NCBI GenBank assembly: GCA_000711775.1
Contig: ARYC01017455.1
Location: 1-64,000, forward strand
Direction of reading: 5' to 3'
DNA from: Oxytricha trifallax
Taxonomy: Eukaryota; Ciliophora; Spirotrichea; Sporadotrichida; Oxytrichidae
DNA length: 64,000 bases
Under the pieces are notes generated by a model, which did no database searches, had not been told where the DNA came from, and worked only from the letters and a program-made list of their open reading frames with translations. The number at the start of each line of letters is the position of its first letter. The first letter of the stretch is position 1. The position numbers and the translations under genes are program-made. Of this stretch, positions 1 to 11,262 are shown in pieces.

Positions 1-1229
1 GCCATAGAGCATTAATAAATACCAGCAAAGTTGACTATTATTGCAAAGAATGCAATAAAATTTTCCCTTACAAGTCAACTTATAAGAGACACTGAGATAT
101 ACACAACGATATGCCAAGGTTATATCTCAAGCATTAAAACAAAGATGGAAAGTATGTCTGTGAGTTCTGTGAGAAGCCATATCTCATACTAGAGACCTCA
201 AAGTGCACTTAAAGAAAAAGCACAATAAAAGTTTTGTCTTTATTCATGAACCTACAGGGAATAGATTCCTCTAAAAGAGAAGATCAAGAAACCCAGTAGA
301 GCCTCTTAGAGTTGAAGTCTAGAAGTAAGTTAAAATGAAGAAAGCAGCCAAGAACTTTCCAGTCTCTGAGATCAATAAAATCATGGTTAAAATAGAGGCA
401 ATGAAGATTCCTATATCAAAAATTATTGACTTAGATTCTTGCCTAGAAAGCTACCTCACTCTTGAAGATAAAATAGAGAAGAGAATCATAACTGATGACT
501 AATATGCTTAAAAGATATATCCATTCAATTACTTCCTTGCGGATGACAAGTTCCAAATGGAATTTGCAAATGAGTATTATGCTCTTTAAAAGGCAAAGTT
601 AAATGAGTGCAGGCATATCATCTAGATTGATGCTATTTTACTTGGTAAAGATCATGTAGCATTCAGGCATCCTTTACTTGAAATGAATTACAGAGAATTC
701 TTATCTGACAATAGATGTCAGAGATAAATTAGCTTGATAGTATAGCAGATAGTTGAAGGAATTGAAGAGCTTCACAAGCTAGGTTATGTTCATAGAGACT
801 TAAAGCCAGAGAACATCATGATGAACTTTCAGCCTCTTAGAGTTTATATTATTGACTTCAACAGAGCTCAAAGAGTGCAAGCCTCTGCATAAGGAAATGT
901 ATACGGCACTCCTGGATATTTCCCAGAGAGAGAGGATTGGAGAGATGGAGACACTTAATGGGATATCTGGGCTCTAGCAGTAATAATAATAGAGAGCGAC
1001 ATGCCAAGAAACGATTACTTTAGCTGCAGGGGTGAGAGAGATTCTAAAACAAAGAATCAAACAATATCTCGATAAAAATAAAATAAATGGAGGTCTCAGA
1101 GAACTTGCATACTCAACTATTATCAAGCCAAGCTAAGAGAATTAACAAACAATAGAAACAATCAAACATCAACTTAGAAAGATAAAATTCAGAGAACTGC
1201 CACATGACTCTAAGCTTATGTTTGTGTGA
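1..1229 (+). pseudogene. TBE zinc-finger protein kinase, 3' part
   Basis: C-terminal part of the roughly 57-kDa zinc-finger kinase of TBE elements, read with TAA/TAG as Gln and stopping at TGA 1227-1229. The first 240 bases encode two C2H2-like fingers; the second keeps both cysteines (CEFCEK). The kinase domain follows, with the catalytic loop HRDLKPENIMMNF near 795-835, a DFN triplet in place of DFG near 850, and a GTPGYFPERE activation segment. Around base 92 a short deletion relative to the copy at 30415-31854 brings a TGA into frame, so the gene is probably broken. Its substrate is unknown. In the element it lies downstream of the small ORF and close to the right terminus. Confidence 0.9.
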
Positions 1230-1254
1230 AATATTTTAAAAACTCGCTTGTTAT

Positions 1255-1390
1255 ACTCACTTAAAATACTAATATTCAAACATTAAACCCCTACATAAAC
1301 CCTATTAAAACTCTAATAAAGTATGCACTAATAGTCTACTTTTATCAATCAAAAACTCAATCAAACTACTGAAAGGGTTTTGGGGTTTTG
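1255..1390 (+). repeat. TBE right terminal inverted repeat
   Basis: About 135 bp, nearly identical to the right end at 31880-32015 and inverted relative to the left end at 27868. It ends in hypotrich telomere-like repeats (G4T4). The adjoining ATT is the expected target triplet; its partner lies outside the window. Confidence 0.9.
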
Positions 1391-2185
1391 ATTCCTTGAA
1401 TTTGACCATAACCATAGATAACTCCTTGTTCATCTAGCTGTATGACGAGTGACTTGTAATTAAGTAGATCGTCAATCTGATCTTTCATCTATGGCATTTC
1501 AACTCGAACCCCTTTATTTAAATCAAGGAATTTTTTCTTTGAAAAACTATTTCCTAACTCCTCTTACTTAGACTCCTCCTAAATTATTTGTTTAGATTTT
1601 CTCCTCGTGCTCTGCTTTATCAAATAGGCTGTTCTTCCTCTATGTACTAAAATATTTTCAGCATAGTATTATTTTTCCAATATAGTTCAACGAGCCGTTA
1701 AGAGCTGAAACAAACTCAGGCTTCATATGTACTAAGGTGATTTTCGACTAATAAAATCTTTATCTTCTTTCTTGTTTTGTTGTAAGAATCATTTCGTTTA
1801 TGCCTTGAGTGTCAAGACACAATAGGACATCGGTGATCCACTTTTTATCATGATGGAGCCAGTCCGTATGATCCAGTTGGTATTTTATCAAAGACGGCTT
1901 CTTTAGTGCAAAGTCAAGGAAGTTGTTTCCAGTTAGCCCCTCAATCTGTACCACTGCCGCTTCCACTACATCGCATCTCTTCGTGTACTATTGAACATTA
2001 TTTTATTTAAACTTACTTCTTTTTCACCATCAAGTATGCTTCTGAAAAAGTAAATGTTGCTGCAGTTTAATTTTGGTTAGAAAGCGTCACATTCTTGGCA
2101 TAAAAAGTCGTATAACTCTTTCTTACTTCCAATTTTTCTCTCACTTAATTAACATGTATTTGCCTAGCTACTTCTCCATTCGTAA
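1391..2185 (-). pseudogene. Unknown family A, copy 1 (interrupted by a TBE)
   Basis: I do not recognise the function. The reading frame shares long blocks with the copy at 16262-17047: SKKELYDFL near the start, then PKLNCSNIYFF, then a TDWLH block with GINEMI, and a KFLDLN to VIQLDEQGVI block at the end. Both copies carry a tiny intron at the same place, here GT-AG, 29 bp, 1988-2016, phase 0. There is no ATG in frame after the upstream TGA, one frameshift lies near 1670, and the TBE at 1-1390 cuts off the C-terminus at an ATT triplet. It lies head to head with the transposase pseudogene that starts near 2860, the same arrangement as around the second copy. It could be an accessory gene of a multi-gene transposon. 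Confidence 0.7.
1988..2016 (-). other. 29-bp intron
   Basis: Removing GTAAGT...CAATAG restores one frame between the IYFF block and the RCDVVEAAV block. A 30-bp intron occupies the same position in the paralogue (16853-16882). Confidence 0.7.
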
Positions 2186-2317
2186 TCTCAAACAACTGCT
2201 GTTTAATTTAATAAATTAATTGAAATAGAAAAAATATTGTAAGAATTATTAAAATATAGACTAATAGTTAATTATCTTATATAAAAATGTAAGTTTTTTC
2301 GGGGTAAAAGCTAAACT

Positions 2318-2826
2318 CGGGGGGGGGAAGTTTCCTGCACCGATTTATGATTTAAAAAAATTTTTTTGGAAGTTTACTGCACTTTTTTAAAATTTTTTTT
2401 TATTATTAAATTAATCTTTAGAATAACTATCAACCAACTTCCGAACTATTTTCTTGATAAAATTATACTTTATATATTAATCAATTTGTCAATATATCTC
2501 TTAAGATTCCAGCAACTATGACATATTTCATCTGATATTTGTTGGTTTCTGTATCTTAACCATTATAATCTGCTCTCTATACTCATAGTTATTCCAAGTA
2601 TTGTAACCAATTATTATTGCAATTCTAATTCAATTTATCTTATACTTGACATTCCTTTATAATGTTAGACTTTATTTTCTTTAACTACTTAAATGATGGA
2701 AAAATATCCTCTTAAAATTAATGAGTCATAAAAAGTAAAATTTTATATTTTATATAAAATTTATTAAATTTTACATAAATAAAAAAAAAGTGCAAGAACT
2801 TCCTAGAGTGCAGGAAACTCCCCCCC
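2318..2826. repeat. MITE-like element with G-run termini
   Basis: A run of nine G followed by AAGTTTCCTGCAC on the left is mirrored by GTGCAGGAAACTCCCCCCC on the right. A second internal pair (GGAAGTTTACTGCAC and GTGCAAGAACTTCC) extends the imperfect inverted repeat to about 60 bp. There is no convincing ORF between the arms. A diverged pair with the same GTTTCCTG core occurs near 25574-25850. Confidence 0.6.
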
Positions 2827-4238
2827 TTAAACTCATTTAAAGAATAATTTTAGCGAATATGTAATTTATTAAACTTCTATATATGGATAAAAGAAAAAAA
2901 AATCTTAATAGTGAAAAACTACAAAAGAAATTATTTCAAAGCACAGTCTAATAGTAATTGCAGTGAAGAAGAAGAAAATAAAATTATGAAGTTCCATTAT
3001 CATTTAATAACACTGAAGAAAACTTAAAACCCCTTGCTTGACTTACTAATCTAATTTATAAGAAGGTCTCAAGTTAAAATGATATTCAAATTCATGAAGT
3101 TTCAAGAAACTTTATCTTTAAGCTAGAAGAGGTATGCGTATGCAAAATAAAAAACACTATGTTCACCTAAGTGATATTATATCCCAGAAAACTTATTAGC
3201 CTTAATTAAATTGAAGACAATAAATTAGGAGTACATCTAATTAAATAAAAAGATACATTAAAGCTCTCTGAAGAAACCTTTTTAATAGGTAGACTTGTAA
3301 GATATATTAACCTAAAGTACAGTTAGATTCATTAAATTGTAAAAATTCTGGAAATATTTTGTCTGAAAATTATTTGGATTCAATTTATTATTTAATTCTA
3401 TTAAACCAATTCCCCAACAGAAAATAAAACCTTGAGGATAAAAATTATCTAAAAAGTAAGAACAATATGGCTTTGATTACAAAGGTCTAAATTTACTTAG
3501 CTAAAAGGGATGTAAAAAATTCAATTTGTAAAAATTACTTAAAGTATCATCTTATAAATTAGGCAAAATTATTAAAGAGTTCAAACACATCATTTTGTAT
3601 AGTAGATCACGCTCTAATCTCACGACTTAGGTTTAATATCATGCATTAGATAGGTTGATTTTAAAAAGACTAGAGTTATCAGTAAAATAATTGAGGTCTA
3701 TTAGCTTTTCTATAATAAGAAATTTAATCTGAAAATGGGTTCATTTTATCAAAACATGAATTGCAAAAGATTTTAAAAACTCATCTTGGTTTGACTTACA
3801 AAAAGATTCATCAAATAGATATATGGACTAATGCGCTTGATTGCTTAATATTTAGGTAATTACCAGCAAAGTTCTACATTGAGCAGCTCTTTTCTGAAAA
3901 AAGTTATCATAAACTTTGATGAAAATAGTCTCCAGCAATAAAGTTTTTAATATAAGAGTTGGAATCTAAAGAATCAAAGAAACTAATCCGATAAGTTAGT
4001 TAGAATGTATGGAGTGAACATGATAGGAGCAGTAGGGAGTGATAGTAGCTTCTATTTGCAACTTAATATAGGAAACAACAATATTGGGACATTTTAGAAT
4101 TATATTCTCAATCTCGTGTAGTAATTAGATTGAGAGAAGCCAGAGTGGAGATACAATACTATATTTCTATTAGATAAAGCTACCTTTTATAGGAGCGAAT
4201 ATATAACTAGAAAATTTCGACGTCTTCTTTTCTATCTA

Positions 4239-5789
4239 TTCTGTAAGATTAATGTTTAACTTAAAATCTATTATAATTTAATCAATCTAAAAACAACTTA
4301 ATAACTATAGTGCTATAAATGCTTTAATATCTCCTCAAATTATTTTTGAGTATTGGCTCTCTTCTCTTTCAAATGAACCTTTTTATAAATTTCTATAGTT
4401 TTTATCTTTCTGGAGCATTAGTTAGAAAACCGCCATATATACAACCACCTGCTAAGCTGTTTGCTTAATTGCTGCTAAAAATAATTTAATTTTCTTTGTG
4501 ATAGTGTATTTATAAAGAGAATTATCTTTAAATTGCTACTATAAAGTCTAGTTTCATAAACAATAATTTCCTCTTATCTCAGGCACATGGACCTTATTAC
4601 TGATAAATATCATTGCTTTTGGTGAGCTCCATTATACGTTCGAAAAGCTATTTTTTTGAGAAAGGTCTTCACATAAAGGCTCCCCTGCGACCATCGCATT
4701 GGTTATTTTATATGTTCCATATCCTCTCTAAAATTGTTTCCTCAAGGTTTTTCATTGCGATGATGATATCCACTAGCATAATGTTGTCACCTAATAACTA
4801 TTAAATCTTATAATTTCACTATAATTTTTAGATAAGTTCGCCATGCTCTTCATCAATGTAAGCTAGTTAGGTCACCTACTCTGGCATGACTAGAGATATT
4901 GGCTGACATGTTTGATTCATCTATATTAAAAAGTTTAATTAATCTTAAGTATACTTTAAATTTTTCTGTTAAACGTAGTTGCTTTATGAGGTGATTCCTG
5001 AATTTCTTATTGAAATTCTTCTAAATATAATAATTTTTATTCAGCTCAGTATACTGTTGTATTCCTTGATAATTAAGGCATATTAGAGAGTAAAACAAAT
5101 ACTTAGTATAAATTTTGATTAGAAATTTTCTATTTTATTAATAATTTTCATAATTGCTGATCCATTTGCCATTTATGGAAAGCAAAAATGATTGAGAAAA
5201 ATATAATTTTGCAATTTATTTCACCTATTTACCATCATCAGCAGAGATATTGGCCTCCGTAAATTGTTTACAAGGGCAGTTTTTGCCGATATTTGTTTTT
5301 AAAATTGCAATAGTTCCTAATTCTTCTATAGTTAAAATTAAATAGTTTGGAAAACACAAACTATACCTTCAAATCTGTTTGTGTATATACAATGATTCTA
5401 ATAGTGTCCCAGAGCATATATCATATATTGCAATAAGATCTTCCTCCTATGAATCAATACTTTCAGTTGAAAGCATTTGCATTTTTTCTCCAAAGCATGT
5501 CTATTCTTTGTTGCGTTTCTTGCATAGTGATATCTCTTATTACCACCATAAGACTGCTTGCAAAATTATTAGACGTCATATTATAAAATATTGAGCAGGT
5601 CAATTGCTTAAGAGTTGGAGCTCATGAGTTATTTACTAGTTTTTTTGTATAAGCTACAATTGGGAGCAAGACTCTTTACTCCTCTTCATTATTAAGTTTT
5701 ACTATAACTCATATGAATGAGACTTTAGTATAGTGACTATATTTATATTGATTAATAAATTAACGAGTTAATATTAATCACAGTGATTC
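4239..5789. mobile_element. hAT-like insertion with 8-bp target duplication
   Basis: The octamer TCTATCTA occurs at 4231-4238 and again at 5790-5797. Joining across one copy restores the transposase reading FYLG, which matches LYLGP in the paralogue, so the insertion edges are exact. The ends form short imperfect inverted repeats (CTGTAAGATTAATG at left; CACAGTGAT at right, whose complement reads CTGTGATTAAT). Eight-base duplications are typical of the hAT superfamily, but no hAT transposase was recognised. Confidence 0.75.
4320..5600 (-). pseudogene. Degenerate ORF remnants inside the hAT-like insertion
   Basis: The minus strand has stretches that look coding but sit in different frames. 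One, near 5500-5570, holds FCKQSYGGNKRYHY, a Cys/His pattern that could be part of a BED or C2H2 finger. Others, near 4600-4800, include LVDIIIAMKNLEETI and LFERIMELTKSND, and 4400-4560 has NSLAGGCIYGGF. TGA codons and frameshifts separate them. I do not recognise the family. A hAT transposase relic would fit the 8-bp duplication but is not shown. Confidence 0.35.
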
Positions 5790-6199
5790 TCTATCTAGGG
5801 CCTACTAATTTAATTTAGCTCCAGTAGAAAAATTCTTTTCGTTCATAAAGAAGCTAAACAAATTCAGGGGGAACAAAAAAGAATAAAATTAGTTTTTAAA
5901 GTCACAAGGTCAAGAGTTATCACTTTTAAAATTTCAGCTGAATTTAAGATAGCTTTTTATTAAGTTTACAGAATGCTTTAAGCTTATAATCTATTTGAGA
6001 TTTCAAAATTATTAGTATTATTCAATAAATCTTAAGCTTGCTTACTGATTAAAAGATGAAAGACAATAAAAAATATATAAACTCCATTTTTCTGAATTAA
6101 GTACAAGGAGTTTCTAGGTTTTGAATAAATTGCATGAGTTAGATTGTTTAATTTAGAGTAATGATGAATGAGTAAGCTCAAAATTAAATTTAACATATT

Positions 6200-6640
6200 C
6201 ACTGTTTAACACTAACATAAAACCATCAATCTTAGTCGTGACTTAGACATATCTGAATTAAGTTGTCGTGACAATCAATGGCGTGGCAAGTCGTGAACTA
6301 AAAAACTCCGAAAAACCACCTCGCCCTCATTCTACTTCACTCTGTTACCGAGACGCGTACGAGATAAGAGCCTAGGGAACTAGGAGTATCCCCCGCAGGG
6401 CTCGCAGAGATCTGCTTCCTGTAAACAATTAAAGGGATAATTGGTGAAAACTCTTACCAGGTTCCATCGCTTCTGAGATAGTAGTCTCTGTCCTTTCGAT
6501 GTGGTAGCATCATTAACCCGACCTGGTGTGGGAGGAAAATCATTAACGTTGGCTTCTATGGTTTATATCGTCTCACATTTTTGGGCTCCTAAGTGAGATT
6601 TGTACCTCCCCCAGCTATTAACTTTCTAATTTAATAATAT
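6200..6640 (+). repeat. GC-rich repeat of unknown type, copy 1
   Basis: A markedly GC-richer block than its surroundings. One end begins AACCATCAATCTTAGTCGTG; the other ends in a GAGGTA/GTGAGATT block and TTAACTTTCTAATTTA. The same block lies in reverse at 36110-36785, sharing these ends plus the middle segments TAAACAATTAAA, ACTCTTACCA and AGTCTCTGTCCTTTC. No ORF, tRNA boxes or rRNA were recognised. A SINE or a structured RNA gene are possible readings. Confidence 0.65.
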
Positions 6641-6740
6641 TTGGAGGAATACTTATTTTAATTAAACTAAATGATTGAAATAAATTAATTCAACTATTCT
6701 AATTTAAGTTAGAAACGAATTAAAATTATTATAAGCTTTT

Positions 6741-7163
6741 ATTATTGCAGGAATACATTCGAATTTGGGAAATTAATTTTAATTAAATAATTAATTAATT
6801 AAATTATTAGCAGTTAAAGTTGACCAATTTGAATGATCTTGGGCTCATTCTATAGAGAATTTAAAATTAGCTGGACTTTATCATTGGCGGAATTATTTTA
6901 TCGCATCCCTGGAGCGAGATAACTTCAATTTAAATAAACCTTCTAAATTCATTAAATTATACCCTCACATTAAAGTGAAGTTATCTCGCTCCAGGGATGC
7001 GATAAAATAATTCCGCCAATGATAAAGTCCAGCTAATTTTAAATTCTCTATAGAATGAGCCCAAGATCATTCAAATTGGTCAACTTTAACTGCCAAGATT
7101 TTTAATTAATTAATTATTTAATTAAAATTAATTTCCCAAATGCGAATGAATTCCTACAATAAT
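6741..7163. mobile_element. Palindromic MITE, copy 1 (423 bp)
   Basis: The whole element is a near-perfect hairpin. The left arm from ATTATTGCAGGAATACATTC through CGCATCCCTGGAGCGAGATA is mirrored in the right arm, leaving a loop of about 60 bases centred near 6950. A diverged copy of the same family occupies 13197-13614. It has no coding capacity. Confidence 0.85.
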
Positions 7164-7467
7164 ATATAATTTAAAAGATTTTTTTTCATAATTCAACATT
7201 AATTGGAATTTTCAGGTAAAGAAATAACTCTATACTTGTAGATTAAGCATAAAAATACCCCATAAATCCCTGAAATATGGAAATTTGAATATTTAAATAT
7301 CTGTGTCACAAAACAAAGTATATAAATGATGAAATAAATAATTTTTTTTAATGAAATCTACCTTCTTTGCTCTAATTAATTAAGAATATATTTCAGGAAT
7401 TTAACATTAAATATTCAGGAATTCCAAAATTTATAATGATTAGTAAGTCTATATTAAAATATAATTT

Positions 7468-9352
7468 TTAAAATACATTTGAAATGGAAATTATAGATTA
7501 ATCAAATCATTCAATTTAAATAATTAATTATAACTGCCTCTAGTTAAGAGTGCTCTTAATCGTGTTTTGATTATTAGTAATTATGACCAAAATAAATAAT
7601 TAAATAAATATATTAATAATAATGTGCAGTGTGCAGACTGTGGAAATATATATTTACCCAACAAGGGTCAGTTGTGTGCAAAACTAATTATAATTAATTA
7701 AATAATATATATATATAGTATTTTAAAATGTCATTAAAGATCGTGCTCCTCGGAATCTGTTTCTCTCGCGGTAGTCCTCTTCATGTTGTGATCGTTTTCT
7801 GTTGCATCTTGCTTTTCCTTTCTCCAAATGGTCTCCTTCTCAGATCTGTCTAGAGATAATTTGACAAATGTACTGCATTAAAGGGGAACTTTAGCTTGCC
7901 TGATTTGACTTCTACCTTCGGTTACACTATTACGCATCTCCTCTCAAAGCAATCCTTCTCTTCTACCGACATCTTGTTCCAGGATAGGTCATTCGTTGTA
8001 ATGATGGTACAGCAGTCTTTGAAAAGTAGATTTGTCTCCCCGAACTTTACATCAACAGCGTAGCCTTTGCCTTCAAGTAGTTTCCTCATTGCTGGAATGT
8101 TGTATCGGCTAAAGAACTTCTCAAGGTTCATCTCATCAACCAGAACTATGTGAGGGTCCATTTCAGGTTTTCTTGAATCAATGTGAAAGTGCGAGGGCCT
8201 TGAGTTTTGTTCGTCACAGATAAAGATAGTGTCAATCATATTCAAGATAGCACTCTTGCCTGTGTTTGCTGCTCCATACGTCCATTCGCAATGTATCTTA
8301 TTATCTTCTCTCTTTAACAGCTTTTGATATAAAGCATTGGCAATGTCCCAGTACCCCAAATCTTTCAACGCTTAATCTGTAAGTTTTTGTTATTCGTCAA
8401 ACTGATGCTTGTGATTCTTAGCATACTCCTCTAACTGAGATCTAATTGATATCTTGATTTTCTCAACCGCGCCAATTTGCTTTAGTATCGTGAACGTTGC
8501 TGAATGTCTATTGTTACAGACAAATCTATACTATCAAATCTGAATCATCGAGGTTTTAGTGTAAATACTCTCCATAAGTCATCGTACCATGCGCTATGTT
8601 GTGTGCCATAAACTCTTTCACCAAAATGACTTGAATTTCTCTTCTGCGGAATTTGCTTCATATCCTCTAAAGTTTTTCTACCAGCTATCTTTCCTTATTC
8701 TAGTTGCATCTATCTTTAACATCCATATAAATGTGTTAGTCCTTAATATGAGATATTCTTCTGCTGTTTTAATGTTTAACGGTGACATCTAGATGCCTAA
8801 TTTCACGAAGAGAAAAAATCCTCCTCGAGTCTTATTTTTGAAGTACTTTCTATTGATGCCTTTGGAGTCTTTTGAGATCATAATGTGGAATTAGAATTTA
8901 TGGCTCTTCTTGTTGTAGTAGGCATTGACTATAGTAATTAGGGGTTAATTTGAATGAAACTTTTCGTGAATCTACCATGCAATGTTTGAAGTAATAGATT
9001 CAGAGATAAACAAAAAGTAATTGTGTCTGTAGTAAAATTAGTTATTATATTTTGACATTTAAGAATTATCAAGTGGGACAAAGTTTTAAAATGAATAAGT
9101 TTTTATTATTCAAATATTTATTTTCTAGACAAATAGTTTTGCACTCAACTGACCCTTGTTGGGTAAATATATATTTCCACAGTCTGCACACTGCACATTA
9201 TTATTAATATATTTATTTAATCATTTATTTTTGTCATAATTACTAATAATTAAAATACGATTAAGAGCACTCCTAATTAGAGGAAGTTATAATTAATAAT
9301 TTAAATTGAATGATTTGATTAATCTATAATTTCCATTTCAAATGTATTTTAA
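7468..9352. mobile_element. Element with 218-bp terminal inverted repeats and a helicase gene
   Basis: Left arm 7468-7685 and right arm 9135-9352 are both 218 bp and nearly perfectly inverted. They start TTAAAATACATTTGAAATGG at the outside and end with the block GCAGTGTGCAGACTGTGG to CAAGGGTCAGTTG. The only gene between them is the minus-strand helicase at 7781-9030. The layout suggests a small self-contained mobile replicon of about 1.9 kb. I could not define a target duplication. Confidence 0.85.
7781..9030 (-). pseudogene. Superfamily 3 helicase (Rep-like) protein
   Basis: The C-terminal half, from about 8410, has the motif set of superfamily 3 helicases: Walker A GAANTGKS, Walker B IVLVDEMN, then IITTND as motif C. 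A KFPFN block follows, and the stop is TGA 7781-7783. TAA/TAG are read as Gln. The N-terminal part (8640-9030) has blocks such as HKFQFHIMISKDSKG and GGFFLFVKLG; I see no HUH nickase motif there. One frameshift near 8640 separates the halves, so the gene is probably broken or contains a sequencing error. Helicases of this kind drive rolling-circle or viral replication in CRESS-type replicons. A related protein is at 21601-22281 and a scrap at 60790-60912. The start is uncertain. Confidence 0.75.
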
Positions 9353-9395
9353 CAATAATAATCAATTAATTTAATTAAAACTTAAACTAAAAATA

Positions 9396-10270
9396 TTTGG
9401 AAGATCAGATTGAAAGGATTCTTGATAAAAATCAAAAATCTAAAGTACTGCTAAGCACTGATGAAAAATATAAATGCTGAGCTACAACAGCTGCAAGCTC
9501 AAATACAAGAGTGACAAAAAGAAAATATGTGTGTGTGCATTATTAGAGGTGCCACTAAAAGCAAATAGCAATAGCCAACTGTAAGAAATAGCACATTTGC
9601 GAATGTGGAAAAAGATATGCTAAAAAAGCTGATTTAATTTTTCTCTAGAAGCACAAGAAATATTAAGATAAAAAAATTTACTCATTTTAAGTAGACCTCC
9701 GGGATATGAATGAATGGATTAAATTGAAAAATTGGGCATTAGAGAAGTACAATGGGAAACTTTTTGATATAATAATATCAGAAACTCCTCATCTTAACAC
9801 TGGATTCAACTTGCCTTATAACTGCATGTCAGTGACAGAAATCCTTTCAAAACTCTATAGAACTACTTCAAGATAAAAGATTTTTATTTTTGTGGACTAC
9901 AAATGCTATGAGAAAAGAATGCAAATATTATCTGCTTAGTAAGTTACTTACTTTGAATGGTTCAATACTGATAATGGCAAGAACTTAATTCATTGACTAG
10001 TAAGATATTTCTCACACTGTGTCGAAGAATGTGTCGTTGGATAAAAGGAGATATCAATTACATGGAAAATCGATTTAATCTCTAAAAAGTGAAAATGGAG
10101 TAATTGAATTGAGAAGGACGGCATCCTAAAAGCCAAATCAAATCTATGAGATGATTGAACAATTGTGCCTAAGTTGTGCATTTTTAGACTTGCATTTTTT
10201 AGACGTATACGTAGATGAATAAACAAGATAAATGGCTGGGTTCTATTTGGATGGGAGGCTAAAAGAATGA
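9396..10270 (+). pseudogene. Zinc-finger MT-A70 family methyltransferase, copy 1
   Basis: The N-terminus (9490-9660) has Cys/His clusters ending in CECGKRYAKKADLIFLQKH. The MT-A70 fold follows: FDIII, then SETPH where the catalytic DPPW belongs, LPYNCMS with EILSKLY, IFIFV, RYFSHCVEECVVGQK (the RN..E.CLVG.KG motif), then a frameshift and RRTASQKPNQIYEMIEQL (the R..S.KP...Y..IE motif), ending near FYLDGRLKE at TGA 10268-10270. MT-A70 enzymes methylate adenine N6 in RNA or DNA. The DPPW motif is missing here, so catalysis is doubtful. An in-frame TGA near 9994 and a frameshift near 10090 indicate decay. It starts 44 bp outside the helicase element. The family call is firm, the activity call is not. 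Confidence 0.7.
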
Positions 10271-11108
10271 GGGATAAGATTGAACAATCTGAAGCTTGAA
10301 TACTTGGTCCTATTCCTTTAAATAACGCAAACTTTATTATTTGGGTTTTAAATATTAATAATAAATTCACTTTAATTCTAAAATATTTAGATCAGTTGAA
10401 GACTGAGAAGCACGATAAGGTAGGTTTGGGACACACTTGAATAATAGTCCGTTACTATCTTGAGGTTCTTTTTGTTTTTATGGATGGGATTTATATTTTT
10501 AATTTATATATAAAATTCATTATTTTTTGTTGACCTAAACCCTTATATTTTATTGACTCTCACAACAACACTAATTCATTTAGATCATTATTATCACTTT
10601 CTTGGCCTAGATAATTACAATATTATTCATTAAGTGATATGAATCATTCTATTAAAGTTTACAAAAGATAATTTCACTCTAACTTATTTAAATATAAGTT
10701 ACCTATGTTTTTGTGCTTTTTTTAATATATTTATTGTATATATCTCGTATCTTTTACTTTCTCTACTTACTTTATATTAATTTAATTTATTTTGTATAAC
10801 TTGATTTGTGTTTTTATGTTCTTTATGTCAAATTTAATTCAACACTTTAATTGTCTTACTTCCTTTTTTTAATATATAATTTTGATCCCATATATACTTT
10901 TTTCTATCTCTTAAGCTTACCAATTTTAAGCATATTTTCTTTTCATCATTAATTGCGATTTGTTTAATTTATAAGTTTATAACATATTTTATAAATATTA
11001 TCTCTATTTCTTTATTAGTGTCTCCTGATTATTCTTGACTTAGTAACTCATTTTCTAATATATTTGAATATTTATTATTTATTAAAGTATAATATATTAA
11101 GAATTTTA
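10271..11108. other. AT-rich DNA without recognised genes
   Basis: Extremely AT-rich and T-biased on the plus strand. No frame with protein-like composition or motif and no clear repeat was found. Confidence 0.5.
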
Positions 11109-11262
11109 ATATTGATAAAATAGATAATATTAAGAAATTTAAGAATTACAATAATATCTTTACTAAATATGTAACTATAACTGGCATTAATTTGCAAAGC
11201 CTCTAATCGAATTAGACCTATTGCACTTTTAAAATTAAATATATTATTTTAATTGATACTTA
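11109..11262 (+). repeat. Left terminal inverted repeat of a disrupted element
   Basis: About 154 bp that match the reverse complement of 22817-22972 with few differences, including the blocks ATATGTAACTATAACTGGCA and AAGCCTCTAATCG. Together the two mark the ends of one element, now 11.9 kb long, whose own gene is the helicase at 21601-22281. Confidence 0.85.

Larger units (their letters stand above)
1..1390 (+). mobile_element. TBE transposon, right part (copy 1, cut by window start)
   Basis: Right-hand part of a telomere-bearing element. It holds most of the zinc-finger kinase gene and the right terminal inverted repeat, which ends in GGGTTTTGGGGTTTTG. The base after the last G starts the triplet ATT, matching the known TBE target consensus ANT. 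The sequence is nearly identical to the corresponding part of the complete element at 27868-32015, so both belong to one subfamily. The transposase and small ORF would lie left of the window. The element has landed inside the gene at 1391-2185. Confidence 0.93.
2860..6010 (+). pseudogene. DD34E transposase (Tc1/IS630-like), copy 1, split by an insertion
   Basis: Homologous to the transposase at 17235-18850. Visible blocks are NFDENS (first Asp), SWNLKN, RMYGVNMIGA, and FLLDKATFYRS (second Asp), ending at 4238. After a 1.55-kb insertion the frame resumes at 5798 with YLG then NLAPVEKFF, which holds the catalytic Glu. In the intact paralogue the Asp to Glu spacing is 34 residues, typical of the Tc1/mariner/IS630 group. 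Several TGA codons and frameshifts in the N-terminal half (2860-3880) show decay. It lies head to head with unknown family A. The start is not resolvable. Confidence 0.75.

Noticed and set aside
4239-6010. Idea that an MT-A70 gene also follows the transposase in copy 1 at the same place as in copy 2
   Set aside because: The minus-strand ORFs at 4320-5600 lie inside the hAT-like insertion and share no MT-A70 signature.
9990-10370. Minus-strand open frame of 126 codons
   Set aside because: It overlaps the C-terminus of the MT-A70 gene, whose plus-strand motifs explain the sequence; the minus frame has no motif.
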